The notes under the pieces are model-generated. The model saw nothing but the letters and a program-made list of their open reading frames with translations. It did not search any database and was not told the origin of the DNA. The translations under genes were made by a program, and so were the position numbers. 64,000 nucleotides of DNA from Hyphomicrobiales bacterium (GTDB lineage Bacteria > Pseudomonadota > Alphaproteobacteria > Rhizobiales > Rhodobiaceae), in NCBI GenBank assembly GCA_002869065.1, contig PKTR01000002.1, positions 1,054,001 through 1,118,000 of the forward strand, given 5' to 3'. Shown one piece after another: positions 35,160-42,871 of the stretch (positions within the stretch are counted from its first letter, which is position 1; the number at the start of each line of letters is the position of its first letter).

Positions 35160-36916
35160 CAGTAGCCCGCCGCCAGCGAACTGTCGCGGCGCGGGTCCGA
35201 GGCGCCGGCAAGGCCCTCCGGCGTCACCATGATCGACTGGGTCGAGCCCATGGTGCGCTTCTCGGCGACCGTGTGGCCCTTCCCTTCAAGCAGGCGGATC
35301 GTGTCGGGGCTGAACCCTTCTTCGAGGCGGATCTCGTCGGGCAGCCACTGGTGGTGCATGCGCGGGGCGAGCGTCGCCTCGGCGATGTTCATGCCGTGGT
35401 CGACGACGTTGACGACGATCTGCAGCACGGTGGTGATGATGCGGCTGCCGCCTGGCGACCCGGTGACGAGCAGCGGCTTGCCGTCCTTGAAGACGATGGT
35501 CGGGCTCATCGAGGACAGCGGCCGCTTGCGGGCCTCGACCGCGTTCGCCGCGCCGCCGATCAGGCCGTAGGCGTTCGGCACGCCGGGCTTGGCGGAGAAA
35601 TCGTCGAGCTCGTTGTTGAGCAGCACGCCGGTACCCGGCGCCATGATGCCGACGCCATAGGAAAAGTTCAGCGTGTAGGTGTTGGAGACGGCGTTGCCGG
35701 CGGCATCGACCACCGAGAAATGGGTGGTCTGGTCGCTTTCGTAGGCGAGCGGATCGCCGGGGCCGAGGCTTGAGGCCGGCGTCGCCTTTTCCGCGTCGAT
35801 GGCGTTGCGCAGCGTCGCGGCATAGGCCTTCGAGGTCAGGCCGGCGACCGGCACGGCGACGAAATCCGGATCGCCGAGATAGCGGCTGCGGTCGGCATAG
35901 GCGCGCTTCATCGCCTCGGCCATCAGATGGAGCGTGTCGGCGGCGCCGAAGCCGCTTTTGGCGAGATCGAAGCCTTCGAGGATGTTGAGGATCTGGACTA
36001 TGTGCACACCGCCGGAGCCCGGCGGCGGCATCGAGGCGATGGCGTAGCCGCGATAGCTGCCTGTGACCGGTTGGCGGGTTTTGACCTCGTAGCCTGCGAG
36101 GTCATCGGGCGTCATGGTACCGCCGGCGGCGGTGACGGCGGCGGCGATCGCGTTTGCCGTTGCGCCCGTGTAGAAGCCGTCAGCGCCGTCGTCGGCGATG
36201 CGCTGCAATGTGTCGGCGAGGTCCGGCTGGCGCAGGATCGTGCCGGGCGCGGGGGCGTTACCGTCCGCATCGTAGAACACCGCGCGGGTCGCGGGGTCCT
36301 TCTGCAGGCGCTTAGCGGCCGAGGCGAGCGAGCGGGCGAGGTCGTTGGAGACGGGAAAGCCGTCGCGGGCGAGCGCAATCGCCGGCGCGACCAGCTCGGC
36401 AAGCGTGAGTGTCCCGCTGCCATGGTCGCGATGGGCGGCAACGAGGCCGGCGACCGTGCCCGGCACGCCGACAGCGAGCCCGGAGAAGCGGGACTTCTGC
36501 GGGTCGGCCTCGCCGTTGTCGTCGAGAAACATATCGCGGGTCGCGGCGGCGGGCGCCGTTTCGCGATAGTCGAGTGCGAGGGTCTTTCCGTCTGTGCCGT
36601 CCTTTGCGGCCAGATGGATCAGCATGAAACCGCCGCCGCCGAGATTGCCGGCGCGCGGCAGGGTGACAGCAAGCGCGAAGCCGACGGCGACCGCGGCGTC
36701 GACCGCATTGCCGCCCTTTTTTAGGATCTCGACGCCGACGCGGGTGGCGAGGGCCTCCTGGCTGGCGACCATGCCGTTTTGCGCGCTCACCGGGTGGATG
36801 CGGTCCATGCCGGAGATGATCGGCAGGGTCTCGGCGCGGGCGGCGGCGGGCAGGGCCGCGAGCAGGGCGATGGTGCTTGCAAGGGCCAGACGGGCGAAAT
36901 TTCTCGCAAATGCCAT
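35159..36916 (-). CDS. ggt: Gamma-glutamyltransferase
   Basis: 585 residues from the ATG at 36916 with GGAGG in front; signal peptide ~1-28 (ALPAAARA). The proenzyme self-cleaves before a threonine to give two subunits; T397 in QTTHFSVVDAAGNAV is that residue. The family signature around NLGGGGFM and PGGSRIITT is present. It hydrolyses or transfers the gamma-glutamyl group of glutathione in the periplasm. Of note, the window also codes CydDC, a glutathione exporter, but there is no operon link. Confidence 0.95.
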   Translation of the reverse strand: MAFARNFARLALASTIALLAALPAAARAETLPIISGMDRIHPVSAQNGMVASQEALATRVGVEILKKGGNAVDAAVAVGFALAVTLPRAGNLGGGGFMLIHLAAKDGTDGKTLALDYRETAPAAATRDMFLDDNGEADPQKSRFSGLAVGVPGTVAGLVAAHRDHGSGTLTLAELVAPAIALARDGFPVSNDLARSLASAAKRLQKDPATRAVFYDADGNAPAPGTILRQPDLADTLQRIADDGADGFYTGATANAIAAAVTAAGGTMTPDDLAGYEVKTRQPVTGSYRGYAIASMPPPGSGGVHIVQILNILEGFDLAKSGFGAADTLHLMAEAMKRAYADRSRYLGDPDFVAVPVAGLTSKAYAATLRNAIDAEKATPASSLGPGDPLAYESDQTTHFSVVDAAGNAVSNTYTLNFSYGVGIMAPGTGVLLNNELDDFSAKPGVPNAYGLIGGAANAVEARKRPLSSMSPTIVFKDGKPLLVTGSPGGSRIITTVLQIVVNVVDHGMNIAEATLAPRMHHQWLPDEIRLEEGFSPDTIRLLEGKGHTVAEKRTMGSTQSIMVTPEGLAGASDPRRDSSLAAGY

Positions 36917-37024
36917 GTTGATCCTCCCCAATGGCTGCGCCCATAGTAGCAGCGGTGTCATCACCCGCCCAACGTGGCGATTCGGTGGTGTCGATCATAT
37001 GGGCCGAAGCGGAGAACAACGAAC

Positions 37025-37363
37025 ATGACAGCACGAATGAGCGGTCGGTCCAAAGTTGCGGGTTTGCTTGCGGCGGGTTTCTTTGTCCTTGGCGCGGGTC
37101 CCGTGCTTGCCGGCGGGAGCGTCGAATCCGGTGCGGCCATCGCGCAGACCTGGTGCATCAACTGCCACGTCGTCGCCGACGACCAGAGCGTCGCGCGCTC
37201 CGAGGCGCCGTCCTTTCAGTCGCTCGGCAGCGATCCGGACCGCACGGCGGAAGGGCTGAAGGCGTTCCTGTTCGACCCGCATCCGCCGATGCCGGACATG
37301 AACCTGTCGCGCGACGAGGTCGATGACGTGGTCGCCTATATCCTCAGCTTTTCGAAGAACTGA
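37025..37363 (+). CDS. Small monohaem cytochrome c, periplasmic
   Basis: 112 residues from the ATG at 37025. Signal peptide to about residue 32 (GAGPVLA), haem motif CINCH, and a Met ligand candidate in PPMPDMNLS near the C-terminus, followed by the closing helix (VDDVVAYILSF). It looks like a class I cytochrome c electron carrier. It is divergent from ggt and convergent with the next gene; partner oxidase or dehydrogenase not evident. Confidence 0.88.
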   Translation: MTARMSGRSKVAGLLAAGFFVLGAGPVLAGGSVESGAAIAQTWCINCHVVADDQSVARSEAPSFQSLGSDPDRTAEGLKAFLFDPHPPMPDMNLSRDEVDDVVAYILSFSKN

Positions 37364-37383
37364 CGTCCGACGTTCTCGTTGTT

Positions 37384-38352
37384 TCAATCGCGGAATATTG
37401 CCATCAGCGGCGCGTGGTAGGACGCGGTCGGCCCGTTGGCGCGCAGCGGCGCGATCGCCTCGTCGAGCAGGGTCTCGTTGTGCACCTCGACGCGGTCGAG
37501 ATGGGCAAGGAGTGAGCGGCTGACCAGAACGTGGTCGAGCATCAGCGGGCGGCCGAGATGCAGCACGGTGTGGCGCCGGTCGGCGGCGAGCATGCGCTCG
37601 ACCGGTACCAGCGTGCGGTTGGCAAGTGCCCCGTTGCCGGTGTCGTCGCTTTCCGCAATGGCGATGCGCAGCGCGCTTTCAAACGCATCGGCGTTGAAGT
37701 CGCCGACGGCGGCGAGCCGTGTTTCCGGGTCCGCGTCGAACAGGGCGTCGATGGCGCGGCGTAGTTCGGCGGCCTGACCGATGCGCTTCATTGCTGCGAT
37801 CGCATAGCCTTCGGCCCAGGCGTCGCAGCGTTTCCAGACGGTTGCCGCCTCCTTGCCGCCGGGAATGGGGGCCGCGAGCGGGGCGCGCAGATGGACGTTG
37901 AAGACGTGCAGCGGCTTGCCACCCGGCATATCGATCTCGGCGGTCAGGATCGGCCGGTCCCACTCGATCGGCACCGGAACTTCGTCGGGCGGGTCTGCGG
38001 TCGAGCGTTGCCACAGCGGCGGGGCGATCAGGTCGTGGCGCAAGAGGCGCGCGTCGCGGATCGGATAGCGGCTCAGGATCGCCAGTGTGTGGATGTCAGG
38101 GGCGGGCGACAGGTCACCGCTCCAGGCGCGATGATACAGCTCGACGGGCAGATCGGCGAGCAGCCGGTCGAGCGCAATGGGGCGCCGTCCGCCGCCGCCG
38201 GGGATTTTTTGTGCATTGATTTCCTGCAGGCAGAGAATATCGGCATCGAGCCGCTCGATCTGGGGCCGGAGAACGGCAAGCCGCGCATCGAGGGCGGGAT
38301 CGTCGGCCTTGTCGGTGCCGAAGGATTCCAGATTGAAGGTCGCAAGACGCAT
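37384..38352 (-). CDS. Endonuclease/exonuclease/phosphatase-family protein
   Basis: 322 residues. Characteristic motifs: RLATFNLESF start, ILCLQEIN (metal Glu), FNVHLRAP, GDFNAD, and a C-terminal SYHAPLMAIF (catalytic His). No signal peptide. Such enzymes act on nucleic acids, phospholipids or inositol phosphates; the substrate cannot be told. Confidence 0.85.
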   Translation of the reverse strand: MRLATFNLESFGTDKADDPALDARLAVLRPQIERLDADILCLQEINAQKIPGGGGRRPIALDRLLADLPVELYHRAWSGDLSPAPDIHTLAILSRYPIRDARLLRHDLIAPPLWQRSTADPPDEVPVPIEWDRPILTAEIDMPGGKPLHVFNVHLRAPLAAPIPGGKEAATVWKRCDAWAEGYAIAAMKRIGQAAELRRAIDALFDADPETRLAAVGDFNADAFESALRIAIAESDDTGNGALANRTLVPVERMLAADRRHTVLHLGRPLMLDHVLVSRSLLAHLDRVEVHNETLLDEAIAPLRANGPTASYHAPLMAIFRD

Positions 38353-38399
38353 GACTGACTCCGCGGTGCCAGTTTGCGCCCGCGGTCGGTCGACGTCCA

Positions 38400-38447
38400 G
38401 CGCATAATCCCGAAAAGTGGGGGCGGTTTTCGGATTGGAATATGCGC
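38400..38447. repeat. Dispersed palindromic repeat, family 1 copy b
   Basis: Begins GCGCATA and ends TATGCGC, with the internal core TCCCGAAAAGTGG and GGTTTTCGGA. It lies in the short divergent region between the nuclease-fold gene and ychJ. Core identity with copy c at 47623 is high. Confidence 0.75.
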
Positions 38448-38535
38448 TAAAACAAGGGGCTTCGATCGCGTATTGACCGGCGATGGTGCACAGTGCGGCG
38501 AAGATTCATTCATCTGAGGTTTGAGGGAGATTGCG

Positions 38536-38952
38536 ATGTCGCGACCCTGTCCCTGCGGGTCCGGAATGCCACTGGAATCCTGTTGCGGCCGCTTCTTGAG
38601 CGGCGCGACGGGTGCGGCCACCGCTGAAGAGCTGATGCGTTCGCGCTATACAGCGCATGTGCTCGGCAATGTCGGCTATCTGAAGAACACGCTGTGGCCG
38701 GCCTATCAGAAGGCGTTCGATGCCATCGCCGTCGGCGCCTTTGCCTCTGGAAATCGCTGGATCGGGCTCAGCGTGCTTGAGACCGAAGACGGTGGCGCGG
38801 ATGACGCGACCGGAACGGTGCTGTTCGAGGCGCGGTTTCTTGCCGGCACCGATATGGGCGTGCATCGGGAGTTGAGCCTGTTTCGCAAGAAGGGCGGGCG
38901 CTGGTACTATGTCGAAGGGCTGCCGGAGGGCGGAAAGATGCGCCGGATTTAA
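38536..38952 (+). CDS. ychJ: YchJ-family SEC-C motif protein (UPF0225)
   Basis: 138 residues from the ATG at 38536 with GAGGGAG in front. The N-terminus is a SEC-C zinc motif (CPCGSG...CCGRFL), followed by the YchJ NTF2-like domain with the LMRSRYTAH motif and ending in YVEGLPEGG. Zinc-binding cytoplasmic protein of unknown role, conserved length. Confidence 0.9.
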   Translation: MSRPCPCGSGMPLESCCGRFLSGATGAATAEELMRSRYTAHVLGNVGYLKNTLWPAYQKAFDAIAVGAFASGNRWIGLSVLETEDGGADDATGTVLFEARFLAGTDMGVHRELSLFRKKGGRWYYVEGLPEGGKMRRI

Positions 38953-38953
38953 T

Positions 38954-38968
38954 GTTCGGTATTTGTTC
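38954..38968. promoter_or_regulatory. LexA-type SOS box GTTC-N7-GTTC (candidate)
   Basis: GTTCGGTATTTGTTC matches the alphaproteobacterial LexA direct-repeat site GTTC-N7-GTTC exactly. Right beside it is a 12-bp perfect inverted repeat, TTTGTTCCCAAC (38962-38973) and GTTGGGAACAAA (39003-39014); the second arm also starts a near-match GAAC-N7-GAAA at 39008-39022. No SOS gene is coded next to it; the nearest downstream start is DUF1761 at 39193. Confidence 0.45.
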
Positions 38969-39077
38969 CCAACACATCGAAACCAGATGATCTGAGTCAA
39001 GAGTTGGGAACAAAAGTGGAAAATCTGGGATCGGAACGGCGCGTGGCGCGCTGTTTTCGGTTTCGTGGACGGTGTCA

Positions 39078-39172
39078 GAGCATTTCGCACTCAGGTTGAC
39101 TCGGCGAGCTGCTCTATCAGCCTGTTTTGCCGCATCTTCGTCGTCGCCCGTTGTTCCAATTGGCTGCACGAT
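39078..39172. repeat. Mosaic intergenic repeat, family 2 (diverged A-B copy)
   Basis: A hairpin-type module (GAGCATTTCGCACTCA ... GAGCTGCTC, 39078 to about 39114) followed by a second module beginning CCGCATCTTCGTCG and ending TTGGCTGCACGAT (39130-39172). The same two modules recur at 52249-52453. It lies directly upstream of the DUF1761 gene. Confidence 0.7.
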
Positions 39173-39192
39173 ACTCTGGAGGAGGGGAAAGC

Positions 39193-39606
39193 ATGACATT
39201 TGCAGGCTACAACGTCCTTGCCATCGCGCTGGCCGCATTGGCGGGTTTTATCACCGGTGCCGTCTGGTACGGGTTGCTCGCCAAGCCGTGGATCCGGGCC
39301 GCGGGCATCAAGGATGTCAGCAACAAGCCGCCGCTCGGCGCGATGGTGCTTGCCGCGGTGGCCAATCTGGTGATGGCGGTGATGCTGGCCGGTGTGATCG
39401 GACATCTCGGCCCCGGCGCGGAACAGGTGACGCTGCGCAACGGCATCGTCTCGGCGCTGTTCATTTGGGTCGGCTTCATCGTCACGACGCAGACGGTCAA
39501 TTACACCTTCCAGCGGCGGCGGCGAATGCTGTCCGTGATCGATGGGGGGCACTGGCTTTTGGTGCTCGTTGTGCAGGGTGCGCTGATCGGCGTGATGGGT
39601 GTCTGA
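39193..39606 (+). CDS. DUF1761-family membrane protein
   Basis: 137 residues from the ATG at 39193, behind a strong GGAGGGG site. Four hydrophobic segments (about 5-27, 50-70, 83-103, 117-135) and the motif GAVWYGLLAKPWIRA fit the DUF1761 family of small inner-membrane proteins. Function unknown. Confidence 0.82.
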   Translation: MTFAGYNVLAIALAALAGFITGAVWYGLLAKPWIRAAGIKDVSNKPPLGAMVLAAVANLVMAVMLAGVIGHLGPGAEQVTLRNGIVSALFIWVGFIVTTQTVNYTFQRRRRMLSVIDGGHWLLVLVVQGALIGVMGV

Positions 39607-39728
39607 TGGGCTTCAGCCGATGTATCGGCGTTTTTCCGCGACGTTTCGCGGCACCTGCCATGCAGTTGAAAACCTGTTTTTTCTGAACGACTTGACGTAT
39701 AATTCCCACAGCCATGGAGGATGCCATC

Positions 39729-40004
39729 ATGTTGAAGAAGACGGCAATCGCTACCCTTGGACTTGCGGCCGGACTGGTGATGCTGGGCGCGACCGCCGTT
39801 CAGGCAGAGAGCTGCTACGATCTCTGGTATGAGCGCAACGCGATCTACGATTCCTACGGTTATTGCTTCAAGACGCGGCTTGGCCGGCAGACCTTCGACA
39901 ATTCCGATTGCTGGACCAGCAACCCGAGGCTCAGCACGGGTGATCAGCGGCGCGTCGACAGCATCCGCCGCGAGGAGCGCCGGCGCGGCTGCAAGGTCAA
40001 CTGA
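39729..40004 (+). CDS. Small exported YARHG-type protein
   Basis: 91 residues from the ATG at 39729 (GGAGG site at 39716); an upstream ATG at 39714 contains that site, so it is less likely. Signal peptide ~1-26 (TAVQA). The mature part has the YARHG pattern: CYDLWYERNAIYDSYGYCF, then FDNSDC and a basic Arg-rich end with a last Cys, four Cys in all, probably disulfide-bonded. A TATAAT hexamer lies at 39698. Extracytoplasmic, function unknown. Confidence 0.78.
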   Translation: MLKKTAIATLGLAAGLVMLGATAVQAESCYDLWYERNAIYDSYGYCFKTRLGRQTFDNSDCWTSNPRLSTGDQRRVDSIRREERRRGCKVN

Positions 40005-40092
40005 GCGTACAGCCCCGAAGGGATGGGGCGCTGCCCGCCGCGCCGTGTCGCTCGGCAGGATGCGGCGATGTGAGATTGTGAACGGACAACGG

Positions 40093-40126
40093 AGCGGCCG
40101 GCGCGATGCGTCGGCCGTTCGTTTTT
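40093..40126 (+). terminator. Rho-independent terminator after the YARHG gene
   Basis: Eleven-pair stem AGCGGCCGGCG / CGTCGGCCGTT (two G-U pairs), 5-nt loop, then CG and five T (40122-40126). It ends the plus-strand transcript just before the convergent SHMT-like gene. Confidence 0.75.
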
Positions 40127-40133
40127 CAGGCAG

Positions 40134-41456
40134 CTATTTGCGGATGAAATGCAGGTCGCGATAGCCGGCACGCAGGCGGGCGACTTCCTCGGCGATCGAT
40201 TCCGGGTTCGAACTGGAAAGCGCGCGGGCGACCAGCATGGCGATCAGCCCGACATCATCGGTGCCGACGCCGAAGCGGACGAGTTCCGGCGTGCCGATGC
40301 GGATGCCGTTGAGATCGCCTTCGATGGCGTCCATCGGCAGGCCGATGCCGGAGGTCAGGAATCCGGCCTTGCGCAGGATCTTGGAGGCCGCCTGGCCACC
40401 GCCGAACGGGGCGGCTTCGAGCGCGAACTGGTGCGAGCGGGTGAAGCCCTGCTGTTTGGCAAAGACCGCCAGACCGGCGGCGTCGAGCGCTTCGGCGAAG
40501 GCCCGCGCAACCTTGATCATGGTCTCGGCATAGGCTTTGCCGTGCTCGCGCCAGTCAAGCAGGGTGAGGGCAAGGGCGGCGGATTTGGCCGCGTCGAAAT
40601 TCGCCGTCATGCCGGGGAAGGCGATGAAGTCGAGCCTTTCGGCGATTTCAGCGTCATTGGTGACAATCAACCCGCCGGCGGGTCCGCCGAGGCTCTTGTA
40701 GGTGCTCATCGTCATGAAATGGGCGCCTTCGTCGAGCGGGTTCGGCCATGCACCACCGGCGATGATGCCGCATTGATGGGCCGCGTCGAACATGACCTTG
40801 GCGCCGACCTCATCGGCGATTTCGCGGATCGCGGCGACCGGGTGAGGGAACAGATTGAGACTGCCGCCGATGGTGATCAGCTTCGGGCGGACGGCGCGGG
40901 CCTGTTCGCGCAGCGCGCCGAGATCGACCGAATAGCCGTCGGCATCGACCGGCGCCTGGACGATGTTGAGCCCGTAGAGACCGGCGCAGCCGGCCTTCAG
41001 GTGGGTGACATGGCCGCCGATTGCGGGCGGCGGCGCGATGATCGTGTTGCCTGGCTCGCAGGTCGCCATGAAGCCGTAGAGATTGGCGATCGAGCCGGAG
41101 GGAACGCGGATCTCGGCGAAACGGGCGTTGAATATCTCGGCGGAAAGCTCCGCGGCGATGACCTCGATTTGCTCGATGGCCTCGAGCCCGGTCTCGTATT
41201 TGTCGCCGGGATAGCCGAGCGAGGGTCGTGAGCCGAGGCCGGAGGCGAGCAGGGCTTCCGCGCGCGGGTTCATTACGTTGGCCGCGGGATTGAGGTTGAA
41301 GCAGTCGCGCTCGTGGATCTCGCGGTTGCGCTTTGCGAGCGCGCCAATGCGGCTGTCGAGTTCATTGGAGCTCACTTCTGACGCGGCGGCGGCGATCGAT
41401 TGAATCCGTTCTTCGCAATGGTCGGGAACCCAGTCCCGTTTCTGCAATCTGGTCAT
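40134..41456 (-). CDS. PLP-dependent SHMT-fold enzyme, atypical
   Basis: 440 residues aligned by eye along the whole length of serine hydroxymethyltransferase: GYPGDKY, RVPSGSIANLYGF, GGHVTHL, FDAAHQCGI and the PLP lysine in MSTYKSLGGPAGG. Key differences: the SHMT motif ASEN (with the folate-reactive Glu) is PAAN here, so Glu is Ala59, and the His before the PLP Lys is Tyr. An extra ~30 residues precede the domain. It therefore may be folate-independent, for example an aldolase or transaldolase for a beta-hydroxy amino acid. Divergent from a LysR gene that probably controls it. Confidence 0.8.
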   Translation of the reverse strand: MTRLQKRDWVPDHCEERIQSIAAAASEVSSNELDSRIGALAKRNREIHERDCFNLNPAANVMNPRAEALLASGLGSRPSLGYPGDKYETGLEAIEQIEVIAAELSAEIFNARFAEIRVPSGSIANLYGFMATCEPGNTIIAPPPAIGGHVTHLKAGCAGLYGLNIVQAPVDADGYSVDLGALREQARAVRPKLITIGGSLNLFPHPVAAIREIADEVGAKVMFDAAHQCGIIAGGAWPNPLDEGAHFMTMSTYKSLGGPAGGLIVTNDAEIAERLDFIAFPGMTANFDAAKSAALALTLLDWREHGKAYAETMIKVARAFAEALDAAGLAVFAKQQGFTRSHQFALEAAPFGGGQAASKILRKAGFLTSGIGLPMDAIEGDLNGIRIGTPELVRFGVGTDDVGLIAMLVARALSSSNPESIAEEVARLRAGYRDLHFIRK

Positions 41457-41564
41457 GCGGCGACTTCCCGTTTTTCCCGGCCCATAGATGAATTGCAGCA
41501 GAGAGGCTTGCGGGTTTCAAATCAGAAATATTATTTATCGACGTAGAAAAACTAGGCCTAAGCG

Positions 41565-42443
41565 ATGAGCATCTCTCCGAAACGGCCGAAAGGCCCACCG
41601 CTGAACGCCCTGCGCGCCTTCGAGGCGGCGGCGCGACTGAACGGTTTTGCTGCGGCAGCCGAGGAATTGAGCGTGACGCCGGGTGCCGTCGCTCAACACA
41701 TCAAGGCGCTGGAGGCCTGGGTCGGCGCGCCGCTGTTCGAACGCCGTTCGCAAGGCGTGGCGCTGACGCCGCTCGGTGCGCGCTCGGCGGAACGTTTCAG
41801 CGCCGCGTTCGACGCGCTTGGCGATGCGGTCGACGCGCTGCGCGGTCATGCCAGCGGCCAGGAAATCCGTATCGCGGCCATGCCGAGCGTCGCGCAGCTC
41901 TGGCTGATGCCGCGGCTGCCGGCGCTTCGTCGAGCGTTGCCGCAGGTCGCCGTCTCGGTGACGGCGAGCGAGGTGCCGCCCAATTTGCGCCGCGAACCCT
42001 TCGACCTGTGTCTGTTTTTTCAGGATGGCAGCCGGGTGACGGCTGAGGCGATCCTCGGGCAGGACGTGATCGTGCCGGTCTGCGCGCCGCATATCGCGGC
42101 GGCCTTGCGCAACCCGGACGATCTTTCCGGCGCGACGTTCCTGCACGATGCCAACTGGGCAGGCGACTGGCCGTTGTGGCTCGATACCGTTCTTCCCGGT
42201 CATCGGATCGACACCACCGGTCCGCTCTACTCGCTCTATGCGATGGCGGTCGAAGAGGCGGTTGCTGGCGCCGGCGTGTTGATGGGGCATACGCTGTTGC
42301 TGCAGCGTCAGATCGAAGCCGGGCAACTGGTTCCGCTGTTCGACCGGCCGATGGCGCTCGACCGCTATCTGACGATCACCACCGCGCGGCCGGTCCGCGA
42401 CGGCTCGCTTCTTGCCGATGTGATTGCCATGCTGGCGGCGTGA
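41565..42443 (+). CDS. LysR-family regulator, GcvA-like
   Basis: 292 residues. The HTH (~8-66) begins PPLNALRAFEAAARL and has the GcvA-type pattern VTPGAVAQHIKALEAWVGAPLF; a substrate-binding domain follows. The GcvA branch controls amino-acid and beta-lactamase genes. The 108-bp divergent spacer with the SHMT-fold gene contains AT-rich sequence (41520-41560) suitable for a shared operator; control of that gene is inferred from layout. Confidence 0.9.
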   Translation: MSISPKRPKGPPLNALRAFEAAARLNGFAAAAEELSVTPGAVAQHIKALEAWVGAPLFERRSQGVALTPLGARSAERFSAAFDALGDAVDALRGHASGQEIRIAAMPSVAQLWLMPRLPALRRALPQVAVSVTASEVPPNLRREPFDLCLFFQDGSRVTAEAILGQDVIVPVCAPHIAAALRNPDDLSGATFLHDANWAGDWPLWLDTVLPGHRIDTTGPLYSLYAMAVEEAVAGAGVLMGHTLLLQRQIEAGQLVPLFDRPMALDRYLTITTARPVRDGSLLADVIAMLAA

Positions 42444-42480
42444 GGAATAGCGCCGGCTCGGGTGCGAACCGGCTCGGGCG

Positions 42481-42687
42481 TCAATGACGCGAGACGGAGC
42501 GGTCCCGACTGGCGAAGGGGCAATGGCGGGCGAGCCCGCGATTGCTGTCCTTTGCGGCGGCAGGCCGTTGCGCGAAAATGGTCTCCAGGATGATTTCGTC
42601 GTGGCGCACATTCTGCGGCCGCGGCGGGACCGTAATGTCGCCGTGGTGCCGGATGCCCAGTCTGGCCAGCAGATCGAGAACCTCCAT
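42481..42687 (-). CDS. Possible small protein, unknown
   Basis: 68 residues starting MEVLDLLARLGIRHHGDITV, behind GGGAGG spaced 7 nt from the ATG at 42687. Codon third positions are G/C-rich as in real genes here. It is convergent with the LysR gene and divergent from flhA. No family recognised; the ribosome site is the main support. Confidence 0.42.
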   Translation of the reverse strand: MEVLDLLARLGIRHHGDITVPPRPQNVRHDEIILETIFAQRPAAAKDSNRGLARHCPFASRDRSVSRH

Positions 42688-42871
42688 CCCGAGACCTCCC
42701 GTCGCGAAAGGAATGCCGGACTTTACCGTGTATGAGGAAACTTTCCTTGATCTCACGCAACGTCGTGGAGGCCGCGTTAACCATTCGGTAACCATACGCC
42801 CGGCAAATTCTGCCTAGTGCCCAAAGCGGTGTCTGCAGCGCCGCGAATCCGACCAGGGATGGATCCTCAGC

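Noticed and set aside
39666-39703. TTGAAA and TATAAT as promoter of the YARHG gene
   Set aside because: The spacer is 26 bp; only the -10-like hexamer is kept as a remark.
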